Assembly (NCBI GenBank): GCA_036852015.1
Contig: JAANDG010000668.1
Coordinates: forward strand, 1 to 64,000
Source: Pelodera strongyloides
Taxonomy: Eukaryota; Nematoda; Chromadorea; Rhabditida; Rhabditidae
Length of the DNA stretch: 64,000 nucleotides
Reading direction: 5' to 3'
Shown here: positions 1-11,573 of the stretch, piece by piece
Layout: every line of letters begins with the position of its first letter
How positions within the stretch are numbered: the first letter of the stretch is position 1
Position numbers and translations under genes: made by a program
Notes under the pieces: model-generated
The model's input: the letters and a program-made list of their open reading frames with translations, nothing else
The model's database searches: none
What the model was told of the DNA's origin: nothing

Positions 1-3000
1 TTGCCACACTGTTTTCACCTAGAACACCTGTTGGAATTGCCACACTGTTTTCATATTTCAGTTGAACTGATATTGCCACACTGTTTTCACTAAACACACT
101 GTGGCAAGATGTATTTCAGTTGAAACTGATATTGCCACACTGTTTTTCACCTAAAACACACTGTGGCAAATGTATTTCAGGTTTGAAACTGATTTGCCAC
201 ACGGTTTTCAAGTAGAACACACTGTGGCAAATGTATCTGATATTGCCACACTGTTTTCACCTAGAACACACTGTGGCAAGATGTATTTCAGTTGAAACTG
301 ATATTGCCCACACTGTTTTTCACCTAGAACACACCTGTGGCAAGATGTATTTCAGTTGAAACTGATATTGCCACACTGTTTTCACCTAGATAACACACTG
401 TGGCAAGATGTATTTCAGTTGAAACTGATATTGCCACACTGTTTTCACCTAAAACACACTGTGGCAAGATGTATTTCAGTTTGAAACTGATATTGCCACA
501 CTGTTTTTCACCTAAAACACACACTGTGGCAAGATGTATTTTCAGTTGAAACTGATATTGCCACACTGTTTTCACCTAGAACACACTGTGGCAAGATGTA
601 TTTCAGTTTGAAACTGATATTGCCACACTGTTTTCACCTAGAAACACACTGTGGCAAGATGTATTTCAGTTGAAAACTGATATTGCCACACTGTTTTCAC
701 CTAGAACACACTGTGGCAAGATGTATTTCAGGTTGAAACTGAATATTGCCACACTGTTTTCCACCTAAGAACACACTGTGGCAAGATGTATTTCAGTTGA
801 AACTGATATTGCCACACTGTTTTCACCTAAACAAAACACACTGTGGCAAGATGTATTTCAGTTGAAACTGATATTGCCACACCTGTTTTCAAGTAGAACA
901 CACACTGTGGCAAGATGTATTTCAGTTGAAACTGATATTGCCACACTGTTTTTCACCTAGAAACAACTGTGGCAAGATGTATTTCAGTTTGAAACTGATA
1001 TTGCCACACTGTTTTCACCTAGACACACTGTGGCAAGATGTATTTTCAGTTGAAACTGATATTGCCACACGTTTTTCACCTAGAACACACTGTGGCAAGA
1101 TGTATTTCAGTTGAAACTGTATATTGCCACACTGTTTTCACCTAGAACACACTGTGGCAAGATGTATTTCAGTTGAAAACTGATATTGCCACACTGTTTT
1201 CACCTAGAAACACACTGTGGCAAGATGTATTTCAGTTGAAACTGATATTGCCACACTGTTTTCACCTAGAACACACTGTGGCAAGATGTATTTTTCAGTT
1301 GAAACTGATATTGCCACACTGTTTTCACCTAAAACACACTGTGGCAAGATGTATTTCAGTTGAAACTGATATTGCCACACTGTTTTCACCTAAAAAAAAC
1401 ACACCTGTGGCAAGATGTATTTCAGTTGAACTGATATTGCCACACGTTTTCATTTTCACCTAGAACACACTGTGGCAAGATGTATTTCAGTTGAAACTGA
1501 TATTGCCACACGGTTTTCAAGTAAAACACTTGGCAAGATATTTTCACACTGTTTTCACTAGAACACACTGTGGCAAGATTATTTCAGTTGAAACTGATAT
1601 TGCCACACTGTTTTCACACTAGAAAACCCTGTGGCAATGTATTTCAGTTGAAACTGATATTTGCCACACTGTTTTCACCTATAACACACTGTGGCAAGAT
1701 GTATTTCAGTTGAAACTGATATTGCCACACTGTTTTCACCTAGAAACACTGTGGCAAGATGTATTTCAGTTGAAACTGATATTGCCACACTGTTTTCACC
1801 TAAACACACTGTGGCAAGATGTATTTCAGTTGAAACTGATATTGCCACACTGTTTTCACCTAGAACACACTGTGGCAAGATGTATTTCAGTTGAAACTGA
1901 TATTGCCACACTGTTTTCACCTAGAAACACACTGTGGCAAGATGTATTTTCAGTTGAAACTGATATTGCCACACTGTTTTCACCTAGAACACACTGTGGC
2001 AAGATGTATTTCAGTTGAAACTGATTTGCCAACACTGTTTTTCACCTAAAAACCCTGTGGCAATTGTATTTCAGTTGAAACTGATATTGCCACACTGTTT
2101 TTCAAGTAGAAACACTGTGGCAAGATGTATTTCAGTTGAAACTGATATTGCCACACTGTTTTCACCTAGAACACACTGTGGCAAGATGTATTTCAGTTGA
2201 AACTGATATTGCCACACTGTTTTCACCTAGAACACACTGTGGCAAGATGTATTTCAGTTGAAACTGATATTGCCACACTGTTTTCACCCTAGAACACACT
2301 GTGGCAAGATGTATTTCAGTTGAAACTGATATTGCCACACTGTTTTCACCTAGAACACACTGTGGCAAGATGTATTTCAGTTTGAAACTGATAATTGCCA
2401 CACTGGTTTTCACCTAGAAACACTGTGGCAAGATGTATTTCAGTTGAAAAACTGATATTGCCACACACTGTTTTCACAGTAGAACACACTGTGGCAAGAT
2501 GTATTTCAGTTGAAACTGATATTTGCCACACTGTTTTCACCTAGAACACACTGTGGCAAGATGTATTTCAGTTGAAACTGATATTGCCACACTGTTTTCA
2601 CCTAGAAACACCTGTGGCAAGATGTATTTCAGTTGAAACTGATATTGCCACACTGTTTTCACCTAAACACACTGTGGCAAGATGTATTTCAGTTGAAACT
2701 GATATTGCCACACTGTTTTCACCTAGAACAAACACTGTGGCAAGATGTATTTCAGTTGAAACTGATATTGCCACACTGTTTTCACCTGAAACTGAATTGC
2801 CCACTGTTTTCAACTAGAAACCCTGTGGCAAGATGTATTTCAGTTGAAACTGATATTGCCACACTGTTTTCACCTAGAAACACACTGTGGCAAGATGTAT
2901 TTCAGTTGAAACTGATATTGCCACACTGTTTTTTCACCTAAACACACTGTGGCAAGATGTATTTCAGTTGAAACTGATATTGCCACACTGTTTTCAAGTA

Positions 3001-6000
3001 GAAACACTGTGGCAAGATGTATTTCAGTTGAAACTGATATTTGCCACACTGTTTTCATTAAACACAAAACTGTGGCAAGATGTATTTCAGTTGAAACTGA
3101 TATTTGCCACACTGTTTTCACCTAGAACACACTGTGGCAAGATGTATTTCAGTTGAAACTGATATTGCCACACTGTTTTCACCTAGAACACACTGTGGCA
3201 AGATGTATTTCAGTTGAATTTCAGTTTGAAACTGATTTGCCACACTGTTTTCACTGCACCTAGAAAACACACTGTGGCAAGATGTATTTCAGTTGAAACT
3301 GATATTGCCACACGTTTTTTCAAGAAAACCACTGTGGCAAGATGTATTTCAGTTGAAACTGATATTGCCACACTGTTTTCAATAGAAACCCTGTGGCAAG
3401 ATGTATTTCAGTTGAAACTGATATTGCCACACTGTTTTCACTAGAACACACCTGTGGCAAGATGTATTTCAGTTGAAACTGATATTGCCACACTGTTTTC
3501 ACCTAGAACACACTGTGGCAAGATGTATTTCAGTTGAAACTGATATTTGCCACACTGTTTTCACCTAGAAACACCTGTGGCAAGATGTATTTCAGTTGAA
3601 ACTGAACTAACTGATATTGCCACACTGTTTTCACCTAGAACACACTGTGGCAAGATGTATTTCAGTTGAAACTGATATTGCCACACTGTTTTCAAGTAGA
3701 ACACACTGTGGCAAGATGTATTTCAGTTGAAACTGATATTGCCACACTGTTTTCAAGTAGAACACACTGTGGCAAGATGTATTTCAGTTGAAACTGATAT
3801 TGCCACACTGTTTTCACCTAGAACACACTGTGGCAAGATGTATTTCAGTTGAAACTGATATTGCCACACTGTTTTCACCTAGAACACACTGTGGCAAGAT
3901 GTATTTCAGTTGAAACTGATATTGCCACACTGTTTTCACCTAGAACACACTGTGGCAAGATGTATTTCAGTTGAAACTGATATTGCCACACTGTTTTCAC
4001 CTAGAACACACTGTGGCAAGATGTATTTCAGTTGAAACTGATATTGCCACACGGTTTTCAAGTAGAACACACTGTGGCAAGATGTATTTCAGTTGAAACT
4101 GATATTGCCACACTGTTTTCACCTAGAACACACTGTGGCAAGATGTATTTCAGTTGAAACTGATATTGCCACACTGTTTTCACCTAGAACACACTGTGGC
4201 AAGATGTATTTCAGTTGAAACTGATATTGCCACACTGTTTTCACCTAGAACACACTGTGGCAAGATGTATTTCAGTTGAAACTGATATTGCCACACTGTT
4301 TTCACCTAGAACACACTGTGGCAAGATGTATTTCAGTTGAAACTGATATTGCCACACTGTTTTCACCTAGAACACACTGTGGCAAGATGTATTTCAGTTG
4401 AAACTGATATTGCCACACTGTGGCAAGATGTATTTCAGTTGAAACTGATATTGCCACACTGTTTTCACCTAAAACACACTGTGGCAAGATGTATTTCAGT
4501 TTGAAACTGATATTGCCACACTGTTTTCACCTAGAACACCTGTGGCAAGATGTATTTCAGTTGAAACTGATATTGCCACACTGTTTTCACCTAAACACAC
4601 TGTGGCAAGATGTATTTCAGTTGAAACTGATATTGCCACACTGTTTTCAACCTAGAACACACTGTGGCAAGATGTATTTCAGTTGAAACTGATATTGCCA
4701 CACTGTTTTCACCTAGAACCCTGTGGCAAGATGTATTTCAGTTGAAACTGATATTGCCACACTGTTTTCACCTAGAACACACTGTGGCAAGATGTATTTC
4801 AGTTGAAACTGATATTGCCACACTGTTTTCACCTAAACACACCTGTGGCAAGATGTATTTCAGTTGAAACTGATATTGCCACACTGTTTTCACCTAGAAA
4901 CACACTGTGGCAAGATGTATTTCAGTTGAAACTGATATTGCCACACTGTTTTCACCTAGAACACACTGTGGCAAGATGTATTTCAGTTGAAACTGATATT
5001 GCCACACTGTTTTCACCTAGAACACACTGTGGCAAGATGTATTTCAGTTGAAACTGATATTGCCACACTGTTTTCACCTAGAACACACTGTGGCAAGATG
5101 TATTTCAGTTGAAACTGATATTGCCACACTGTTTTCACCTAGAACACACTGTGGCAAGATGTATTTCAGTTGGAACTGATATTGCCACACTGTTTTCACC
5201 TAGAACACACTGTGGCAAGATGTATTTCAGTTGAAACTGATATTGCCACACTGTTTTCACCTAGAACACACTGTGGCAAGATGTATTTCAGTTGAAACTG
5301 ATATTGCCACACTGTTTTCACCTAGAACACACTGTGGCAAGATGTATTTCAGTTGAAACTGATATTGCCACACTGTTTTCACCTAGAACACACTGTGGCA
5401 AGATGTATTTCAGTTGGAACTGATATTGCCACACTGTTTTTCAACCTAACACACTGTGGCAAGATGTATTTCAGTTGAAACTGATATTGCCACACTGTTT
5501 TCACCTAGAACACACTGTGGCAAGATGTATTTCAGTTGGAAACTGATATTGCCACACTGTTTTCACCTAGAACACACTGTGGCAAGATGTATTTCAGTTG
5601 AAACTGATATTGCCACACGGTTTTCAAGTAGAACACACTGTGGCAAGATGTATTTCAGTTGAAACTGATATTGCCACACTGTTTTCACCTAGAACACACT
5701 GTGGCAAGATATATTTCAGTTGAAACTGATATTGCCACACTGTTTTCACCTAGAACACACTGTGGCAAGATGTATTTCAGTTGAAACTGATATTGCCACA
5801 CTGTTTTCACCTATAACACACTGTGGCAAGATGTATTTCAGTTGAAACTGATATTGCCACACTGTTTTCAAGTAGATAACACTGTGGCAAGATGTATTTC
5901 AGTTGAAACTGATATTGCCACACTGTTTTCACCTAGAACACACTGTGGCAAGATGTATTTCAGTTGAAACTGATATTGCCACACTGTTTTCACCTAGAAC

Positions 6001-6735
6001 ACACCGTGGCAAGATGTATTTCAGTTGAAACTGATATTGCCACACTGTTTTCACCTAGAACACACTGTGGCAAGATGTATTTCAGTTGAAACTGATATTG
6101 TTTGTTTAAACTGAAACACTGTGGCAATATGTATTTCAGTTGAAACTGATATTGCCACACTGTTTTCATCTAGAACACACTGTGGCAAGATGTATTTCAG
6201 TTGAAACTGATATTGCCACACTGTTTTCACCTAGAACACACTGTGGCAAGATGTATTTCAGTTGAAACTGATATACTGTTTTCATCTAAAAAAAAACACT
6301 GTGGCAAGATGTATTTCAGTTGAAACTGATATTGCCACACTGTTTTCATCTAGAACACACTGTGGCAAGATGTATTTCAGTTGAAACTGATATTGCCACA
6401 CTGTTTTCACCTAGAACACACTGTGGCAATATATATTTCAGTTGAAACTGATATACTGTTTTCATCTAAAAAAACACTGTGGCAATATGTATTTCAGTTG
6501 AAACTGATATTGCCACACTGTTTTCATCTAGAACACACTGCGGCAAGATGTATTTCAGTTGAAAGTGATATTGCCACACTGTTTTCACCTAGAACACACT
6601 GTGGCAAGATGTATTTCAGTTCAAACGATATTGCCACATTGTTTTCATGTATAAAACACTGTGGCAAGATGTATTTCAGTTGAAACTGATCTCGCCACTC
6701 ACCACACTGTCTTCAAGTAGAAAACACTGTGGCTG
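1..6735. repeat. 61-bp tandem satellite array (about 110 copies)
   Basis: The whole stretch repeats a 61-base unit that begins TTGCCACACTGTTTTCACCT, passes through AGAACACACTGTGGCAAGAT and ends GTATTTCAGTTGAAACTGAT plus A. Each unit holds two inverted repeats: TTGCCACACTGTTTTC pairs with GAACACACTGTGGCAA (14 of 16 positions) around a five-base loop ACCTA, and CAGTT-GA-AACTG is a short perfect palindrome. From about 3600 to 6080 the units are nearly identical; before 3600 most units differ by one-base gains or losses. A variant with CAAGTAGAAC in place of CACCTAGAAC is scattered through the array. The unit length leaves remainder 1 on division by 3, so all frames are visited every three units and open frames of about 60-100 codons appear on both strands. 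They follow the repeat and are not genes. The array runs off the left edge, so its full size is unknown. Confidence 0.97.
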
Positions 6736-6785
6736 TTTACTGTTTTAGAGAGTAAAACTGAGTGGTGAGATATTTTCAGCTTGAA
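6675..6785. repeat. Foldback remnant at the right edge of the satellite
   Basis: The last satellite-like unit runs into a 26-base arm (6675-6700, containing CTGATCTCGCCACTC) that is matched in inverted order by 6760-6785 (containing GAGTGGTGAGATATTTTCAG), with small gaps. Inside lie one degenerate unit half (CACACTGTCTTCAAGTAG) and a small hairpin TTTACT...AGTAAA near 6737-6756. The arms look like terminal inverted repeats of a small foldback transposon. I infer that the satellite arose inside, or by amplification of, such an element. No target-site duplication could be confirmed. Confidence 0.6.
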
Positions 6786-7543
6786 TCTTATCTCACTTTT
6801 ATACATACACAAAAAGCACGCGAAAAATAAACTTGGGGCATGAGTGACATTGTCGGTAATAAACTAGCGGGCAAGCACAACGTTTATTTTGAGCACAAAA
6901 TACAAATACCGGCATATGAAACAGGAGAAGCACTGGTTAAAAACATTGCACAACAATCACACTAAAAATTCACAAATAACAAACATGTCAAAATACAGAG
7001 ACAAAATATCACCCTAAACGAGAACGATATATGCGAAGCGCTTAAATGGAAAAGCCTGAGCGCGGCCTTAGAGAGTGAGTATAACAGAGCAAGAATGAGT
7101 AGTGTAACAATTACCACAGTTACAGTATGCTAAAACATTCAAAAAGTGAAATATCGAGGGAAATTTCACAACCTACAAATAAACAAGCGAAAAAAAAGAG
7201 CTAAAATGTGTTAGGTTTGGAGCAAACAATAATACAATGCAAAAATTCAAAACAGAATAACAAATATGTATTAATTACATGGAGGAATGATACACACATA
7301 GAGCAATTAAACCATCATTTCATACGGGCTTGCGGTGGCAGTTCATCAAATTGTAAAGTAGCTATACATGGCAAGTCAAAGCTGCGGACGCGGCACCGGG
7401 ACGCCCGCCGATTAAATGAATACGCGGAACTTTGGTTGTGAAATATCTCCTTCATAACTTGTAAGGCGCCTAATTACTAATATTCAGAACACTCACTTTC
7501 CAACCCTTGAAGGGCAATCCTCTTCAAGATGCGAAAAACACCC
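6786..7543. other. Non-coding DNA downstream of the SUV39-type gene
   Basis: AT-rich sequence with no convincing exon on either strand. TTTATT at 6883-6888 reads AATAAA on the minus strand and could be a polyadenylation signal for the methyltransferase gene, though it lies about 650 bases past the stop. A plus-strand frame at 7208-7441 has no recognisable content. Confidence 0.5.
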
Positions 7544-10500
7544 TTAATTAGTGGGAAGTAATCCAACACAGTCCTTTGCGCCGCACCTGTAGAACACAAT
7601 AATCAGAAATGATACGCGACAGTTTAGGAAAAAACGTCAAAATATCAAGAAATGAAACTGACTGGCATTTCAAACTTGAATTCCTTGAATGTCCTTGGTT
7701 ATATTCAGACACATACGAGAATGTCAACTCTTCACCTGAAATGGTAAACTATGCTGCATAACAATCAACTAGGACATAAGAATGGTGTCGTAGGGAGAGG
7801 CGAATCAAAGCACTGACAGTGCTTCCAGTGCATGAAAGATATTAACATACAATACAGCTACTCTGCATACAATACAGCTATTCTGTATGTGGAAACTACA
7901 AGAAAAAAATTCTAAACCTGGCAATATCTTGCGTCTGGAAAAGAATGATATTCGTTGCAAACAACCGAAGGTGGGATTCTGCATCTGGAGAAAACAAGTA
8001 AGGTGGTTATTGAACGACTCGCCATTATCACAATTCGCTTGAACTCACGACTACAAAGAAATACGAACAAATAAGTTGACCAACAACAAGCAAGACTATT
8101 ATAGAAACAAACTGAATCTGCTAAGCTACAATCTCCCAACAAACCGAAACAATTCGCAAATTAGGCGAACAGCTGTGGTTGATGAATCGTCCCTCATTGC
8201 CCTTCGTTTTGCAGTCAATTATGTATTCGATCCCGGCGTGTTCCTGAAACGTAATGTAGAAATTGAATGCAAACGTTTTTTGAAAACTCGACGTATATAT
8301 GCCTCTCTTTTTCGAGATAATTCCGAACTACAGTAACACCACTACCTCACAAACGCTCAATTCCCGAATTAATAAAGGAATCGCACCTCAACATGCATGA
8401 AATATTTTCTATCGACACGTTTTCTCGCTTCCCATTTTGTGATCATCTGAACCATGAGAATAAATTAATATAATTCATACTATCCAAGTTTTACTGCTTA
8501 ACGATCACAAATCTACATCCAATGTGCTATATTATGATAACAAACCCAAAGAAAAAGTTATGGATAAAGGCAAACCACCCAACGAGTTCCGTGAGCAAAC
8601 AAAACGTTATGAATAAAGGCAAACCTCCCCCACGAGTTCCGTGACCAATGTTCCCATAGGTATGGCGGTTACCGCATAGAGACCCCAACCCGCTTTCCTT
8701 AGTTTCGCCAGAATTACAGGGAATTGTCGACCTCTCTTAAAGTAAAGAGAAGCTTGCTTGCATGTCTCCAGCTCCCTGACATATTTATTCATAAGTAATA
8801 TCTCAATATTTCCCTCCATTGATATTCTTAGAATGTGTCAGAATACACTGCGCTCTACAAGTTATTAGCAAATAACTCAACGAATTCAACAAAACAAAGA
8901 ACTCACCTGTACCGTTCGTCGAGTACACTTCTCACCGCACCAACATTGATCTCCACACTCAAAGAGTCGAGCTTCACAACCTCCAGCTCTACCACTCGGG
9001 ACACCAGTCAGAATGCCCTTTTCGTCAACCTCGTAGAAAGAGTTCTGCTCCGAAAACTGAAAAAGACCTCTCTTCTCGCTATACCTGCAGACAAAAAGAA
9101 ACTAAAAAGGTGAAAGAAAATGAGGATACTAGGCAAACACAGAAAAGATTAGAAAGGAAGAAATGAACATAAGGTTCTATCGCTCAACACAAATTCCTAA
9201 CAAACCAGTGTCACACTCCAGCAATCCAGATCTACATACCTACACCGCGCCACTGCTTTTGCGAACTTAGAGCCAAAAACACGTATTGCTAAAGAAAAGA
9301 AAACGTGATACTCCCTTCCTAAAACAAACCTTGGCACACGGACACGTGGAAGAACTCATACAGTCGCCATCTGGACCACATGGACAACGGCGAAGCATCG
9401 GTTTCTCTGCTGATGCGGATGACAGGGCACGGTTTAAGGAATCGGACAAACAGGGCTCGATGAGGAACTAAAGATAGTAACACTACAATAAAAAAACTTA
9501 CAGTCATAAGTAATATAGGTCGTAAAAGACCGCTACTTTCATAAAGCCTTTTTCGCATCGAGAATTCGAGAAACGATCAAACATTGAACGAAAACTGAAA
9601 ACGAACTTAACGCGCCTCCAAATGAGAGAAATCGGGTGCCGAACTACTAGAATCCAGAATATAGATAGGTGCCATCTCATTCGGCCATGTTTTGTCCAAC
9701 CAACTGGCCTGAAACTCAGGGCGTAAGCATAGTCAGAGATGAGGATCCAAATTAGGGGTCCGATTTGCACAGTTACATCATTTTTACAATACAGATATCC
9801 TCCACCTCCAAATTGTTACACCGTGTGGTGGTTAACAAAGCAACACGCTCTTCTCCTTTATATAATAAGATGTAGACCACAAGGTGGCCCACGCAGTGGC
9901 AAGCGCCTTGCTCCACGCCGCCGGTCGTTGGTTCAATACCGGCCCGGGACCCTTCACCCATCAAAGGTGTAAAAGTTGGTAGATGGGTAAAGCTGGCGGA
10001 GATAAATCGGATTCCTGGGAAAATTGGCCTCCGGGAAGTTTAAAGGCCAGTATCCCCAGCTTCAGAAATGAACCGGACCCCGGTGCACCGTTTCTGCGGA
10101 TTCGGTTGATATAACTAACCCGGTACTCTTTATCTTTATCTCCACCAGCGCCCTCATCTACTAGCTTACGCCAGAGTAAGTAATATGTTTATAAATCTAC
10201 GGACAGTGCGAAGACGAAGTAACTTTTTGTTTGCCGGTTTAATTCAAGAGGGAAAAAAATCAAACCTCGATCTTGGCGTACTGTTGCGAAAAGGTTTCCC
10301 TTTTGTTTACGTACTTCGCAAGTGTGACAGCCACTTCTCTGTGTGTCAAGTTACACAATTTTCCAAAATTGAGAAGAGCATTCGCACGATTGTCTCCATC
10401 AGTTACCTTGAACAACAATAAATGTCATTTGCAGAAAGTAGAAAGAGTAAGTAACGCCAAAAACTTGAAAATGGACTACACGCAGATTCGCCTAATCATG

Positions 10501-11573
10501 CATGTTATAGTGAAATCATGAAAATGCAAGGCTGAGTGAGTGAACAAGCTAAATAAGTTCAGATTTTAGTAAAATTTCTGGAAAACGAAACTGAGCAAAA
10601 TAAGCTTGCGTAATATATTCAGATTTAAACGCTCAAAAACATACATTTGTTTCATCCAGATCCTTTTTGTATTGTAACGCAAACGATTTCGTGTCCCTCT
10701 ACAAACTATGATTTTGAACCAATATATCTACCAGATACACTTTATAAGAAAGAAATATAGTATATATAAAATAAAGTGAAAGCATGTTCACCTACCCAGT
10801 ACACCACATAAAGATCCCGAGCCTTTGGATTAGTGCGTGAGCCAATGGACGTCTAAATAGTGACATCAATAATGAATGATGCTTGTGTAGCACCGATACA
10901 CACAGTAGTCGTACGAGACGAGCACTCGAAAATGTTCGCTCTCACGCATCAGCTTAATTAGTTATTTTGTATAACTCCCTTTGAAATCGCAACTAATTTG
11001 TCTAACGAAAATACCAACCCTCATTCTAGCATCGACTCGTCCAAGGACTAGACTAAGATCGCCCAAACTCTCCTGAAGCAAAGAAATGAATAAGGCGATA
11101 ATCACCTTTATCTAAAAAGAATGAAACTACGCAAGAGAATAAAGGTGTGTTTCCAGTCCCAGCCCAGACAGAAAAAACTAATGCTAGTACTAGTTCTTAA
11201 AAACACTCACGTTTGTTTTCGGACAACCGTCTGTGACGGAGCAAAATTTAACTCGCGTTGCAACATTGAGCAGCGGTCGACATTCACCACTGGTAGCCTG
11301 AACAAGGATTTACAAGAATATAAGAATATTTGTTTTTAAAACGTTATCTTTCAGCTATGCGGCACCACTTATGCCCCGTTTACTTTACGAATATGGGAGA
11401 TAGGAAGAGGAAGTTTGGATCATTCTAATAGCATGAGCAAGCAGGGCAAATAGTTAACTTCTGTCGTGGTACCTGGTACCTGCCTCTCGGCGAGCAGTAA
11501 AGGACTTCTGTGGGTTCTGTTTCAGTACTAATCATTCACTTACGATATTTTCTGATACCACATACCACTGCAT
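7544..11573 (-). CDS. SUV39-type histone H3-lysine-9 methyltransferase (multi-exon)
   Basis: Spliced by hand, minus strand. Proposed exons: 11573-11544, 11297-11211, 11072-11019, 10852-10796, 10698-10645, 10406-10266, 9708-9612, 9467-9330, 9074-8907, 8735-8625, 8446-8387, 8243-8145, 7984-7918, 7735-7663, 7586-7544 (TAA). From 9074 downward all phases agree. The nine pre-SET cysteines are present: CPCGPDGDC then CPC, followed by ECGDQCWCGEKC. The SET domain shows KAGWGL, GRFINHSCSPN and GEELTFSY, and the post-SET end shows KCQCGAKDC, so zinc and cofactor sites look complete. Known role of the family: methylating H3K9 to form heterochromatin. Exons at 11072-10796 resemble the first half of a chromodomain (RVDARMR, then YVVYW), which with this SET type points to SUV39 rather than G9a. 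Odd points: ELVGE replaces the usual EYVGE; the donor of exon 9708-9612 leaves a phase that does not fit the next exon; the first exon is a guess. Several donors read GTTTGT or GTTTGC. Confidence 0.85.
7847..7886. repeat. 20-bp tandem duplication
   Basis: CATACAATACAGCTACTCTG is followed directly by the same word with one change (ATTCTG). It lies in an intron of the SUV39-type gene. Confidence 0.8.
8557..8654. repeat. 49-bp tandem duplication over an exon end and its 5' splice site
   Basis: Two adjacent copies (8557-8605 and 8606-8654) agree at nearly all of their first 42 bases. The right copy contains the end of the SET exon that stops at 8625 and its donor (minus strand GAG, then GTTTGC). 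The left copy repeats the same exon tail and a changed donor-like site inside the intron. Confidence 0.8.
9870..10145 (+). mobile_element. tRNA-derived SINE in an intron of the SUV39-type gene
   Basis: The head carries a polymerase III A-box-like stretch (GTGGCCCACGCAGTGGCAAG) and a B-box-like GGTTCAATACC spaced as in a tRNA. It is followed by an unrelated body and a tail with GTTTCTGCGGATTCGGTTGA and CTTTATCTTTATC. The same tail recurs at 32105-32172 inside ARID1, which shows the piece is dispersed. It lies antisense to the host gene between exons 10406-10266 and 9708-9612. Family name unknown. Confidence 0.7.

Noticed and set aside
324..6683. Many open frames of 60-102 codons on both strands of the satellite
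   Set aside because: They repeat with the 61-bp unit, exist on both strands, and arise because the unit lacks stops in most frames. They encode only the repeat.
1..6735. CRISPR-like array
   Set aside because: Units abut directly with no unique spacers, the unit is 61 bp, and the surroundings are eukaryotic with introns.
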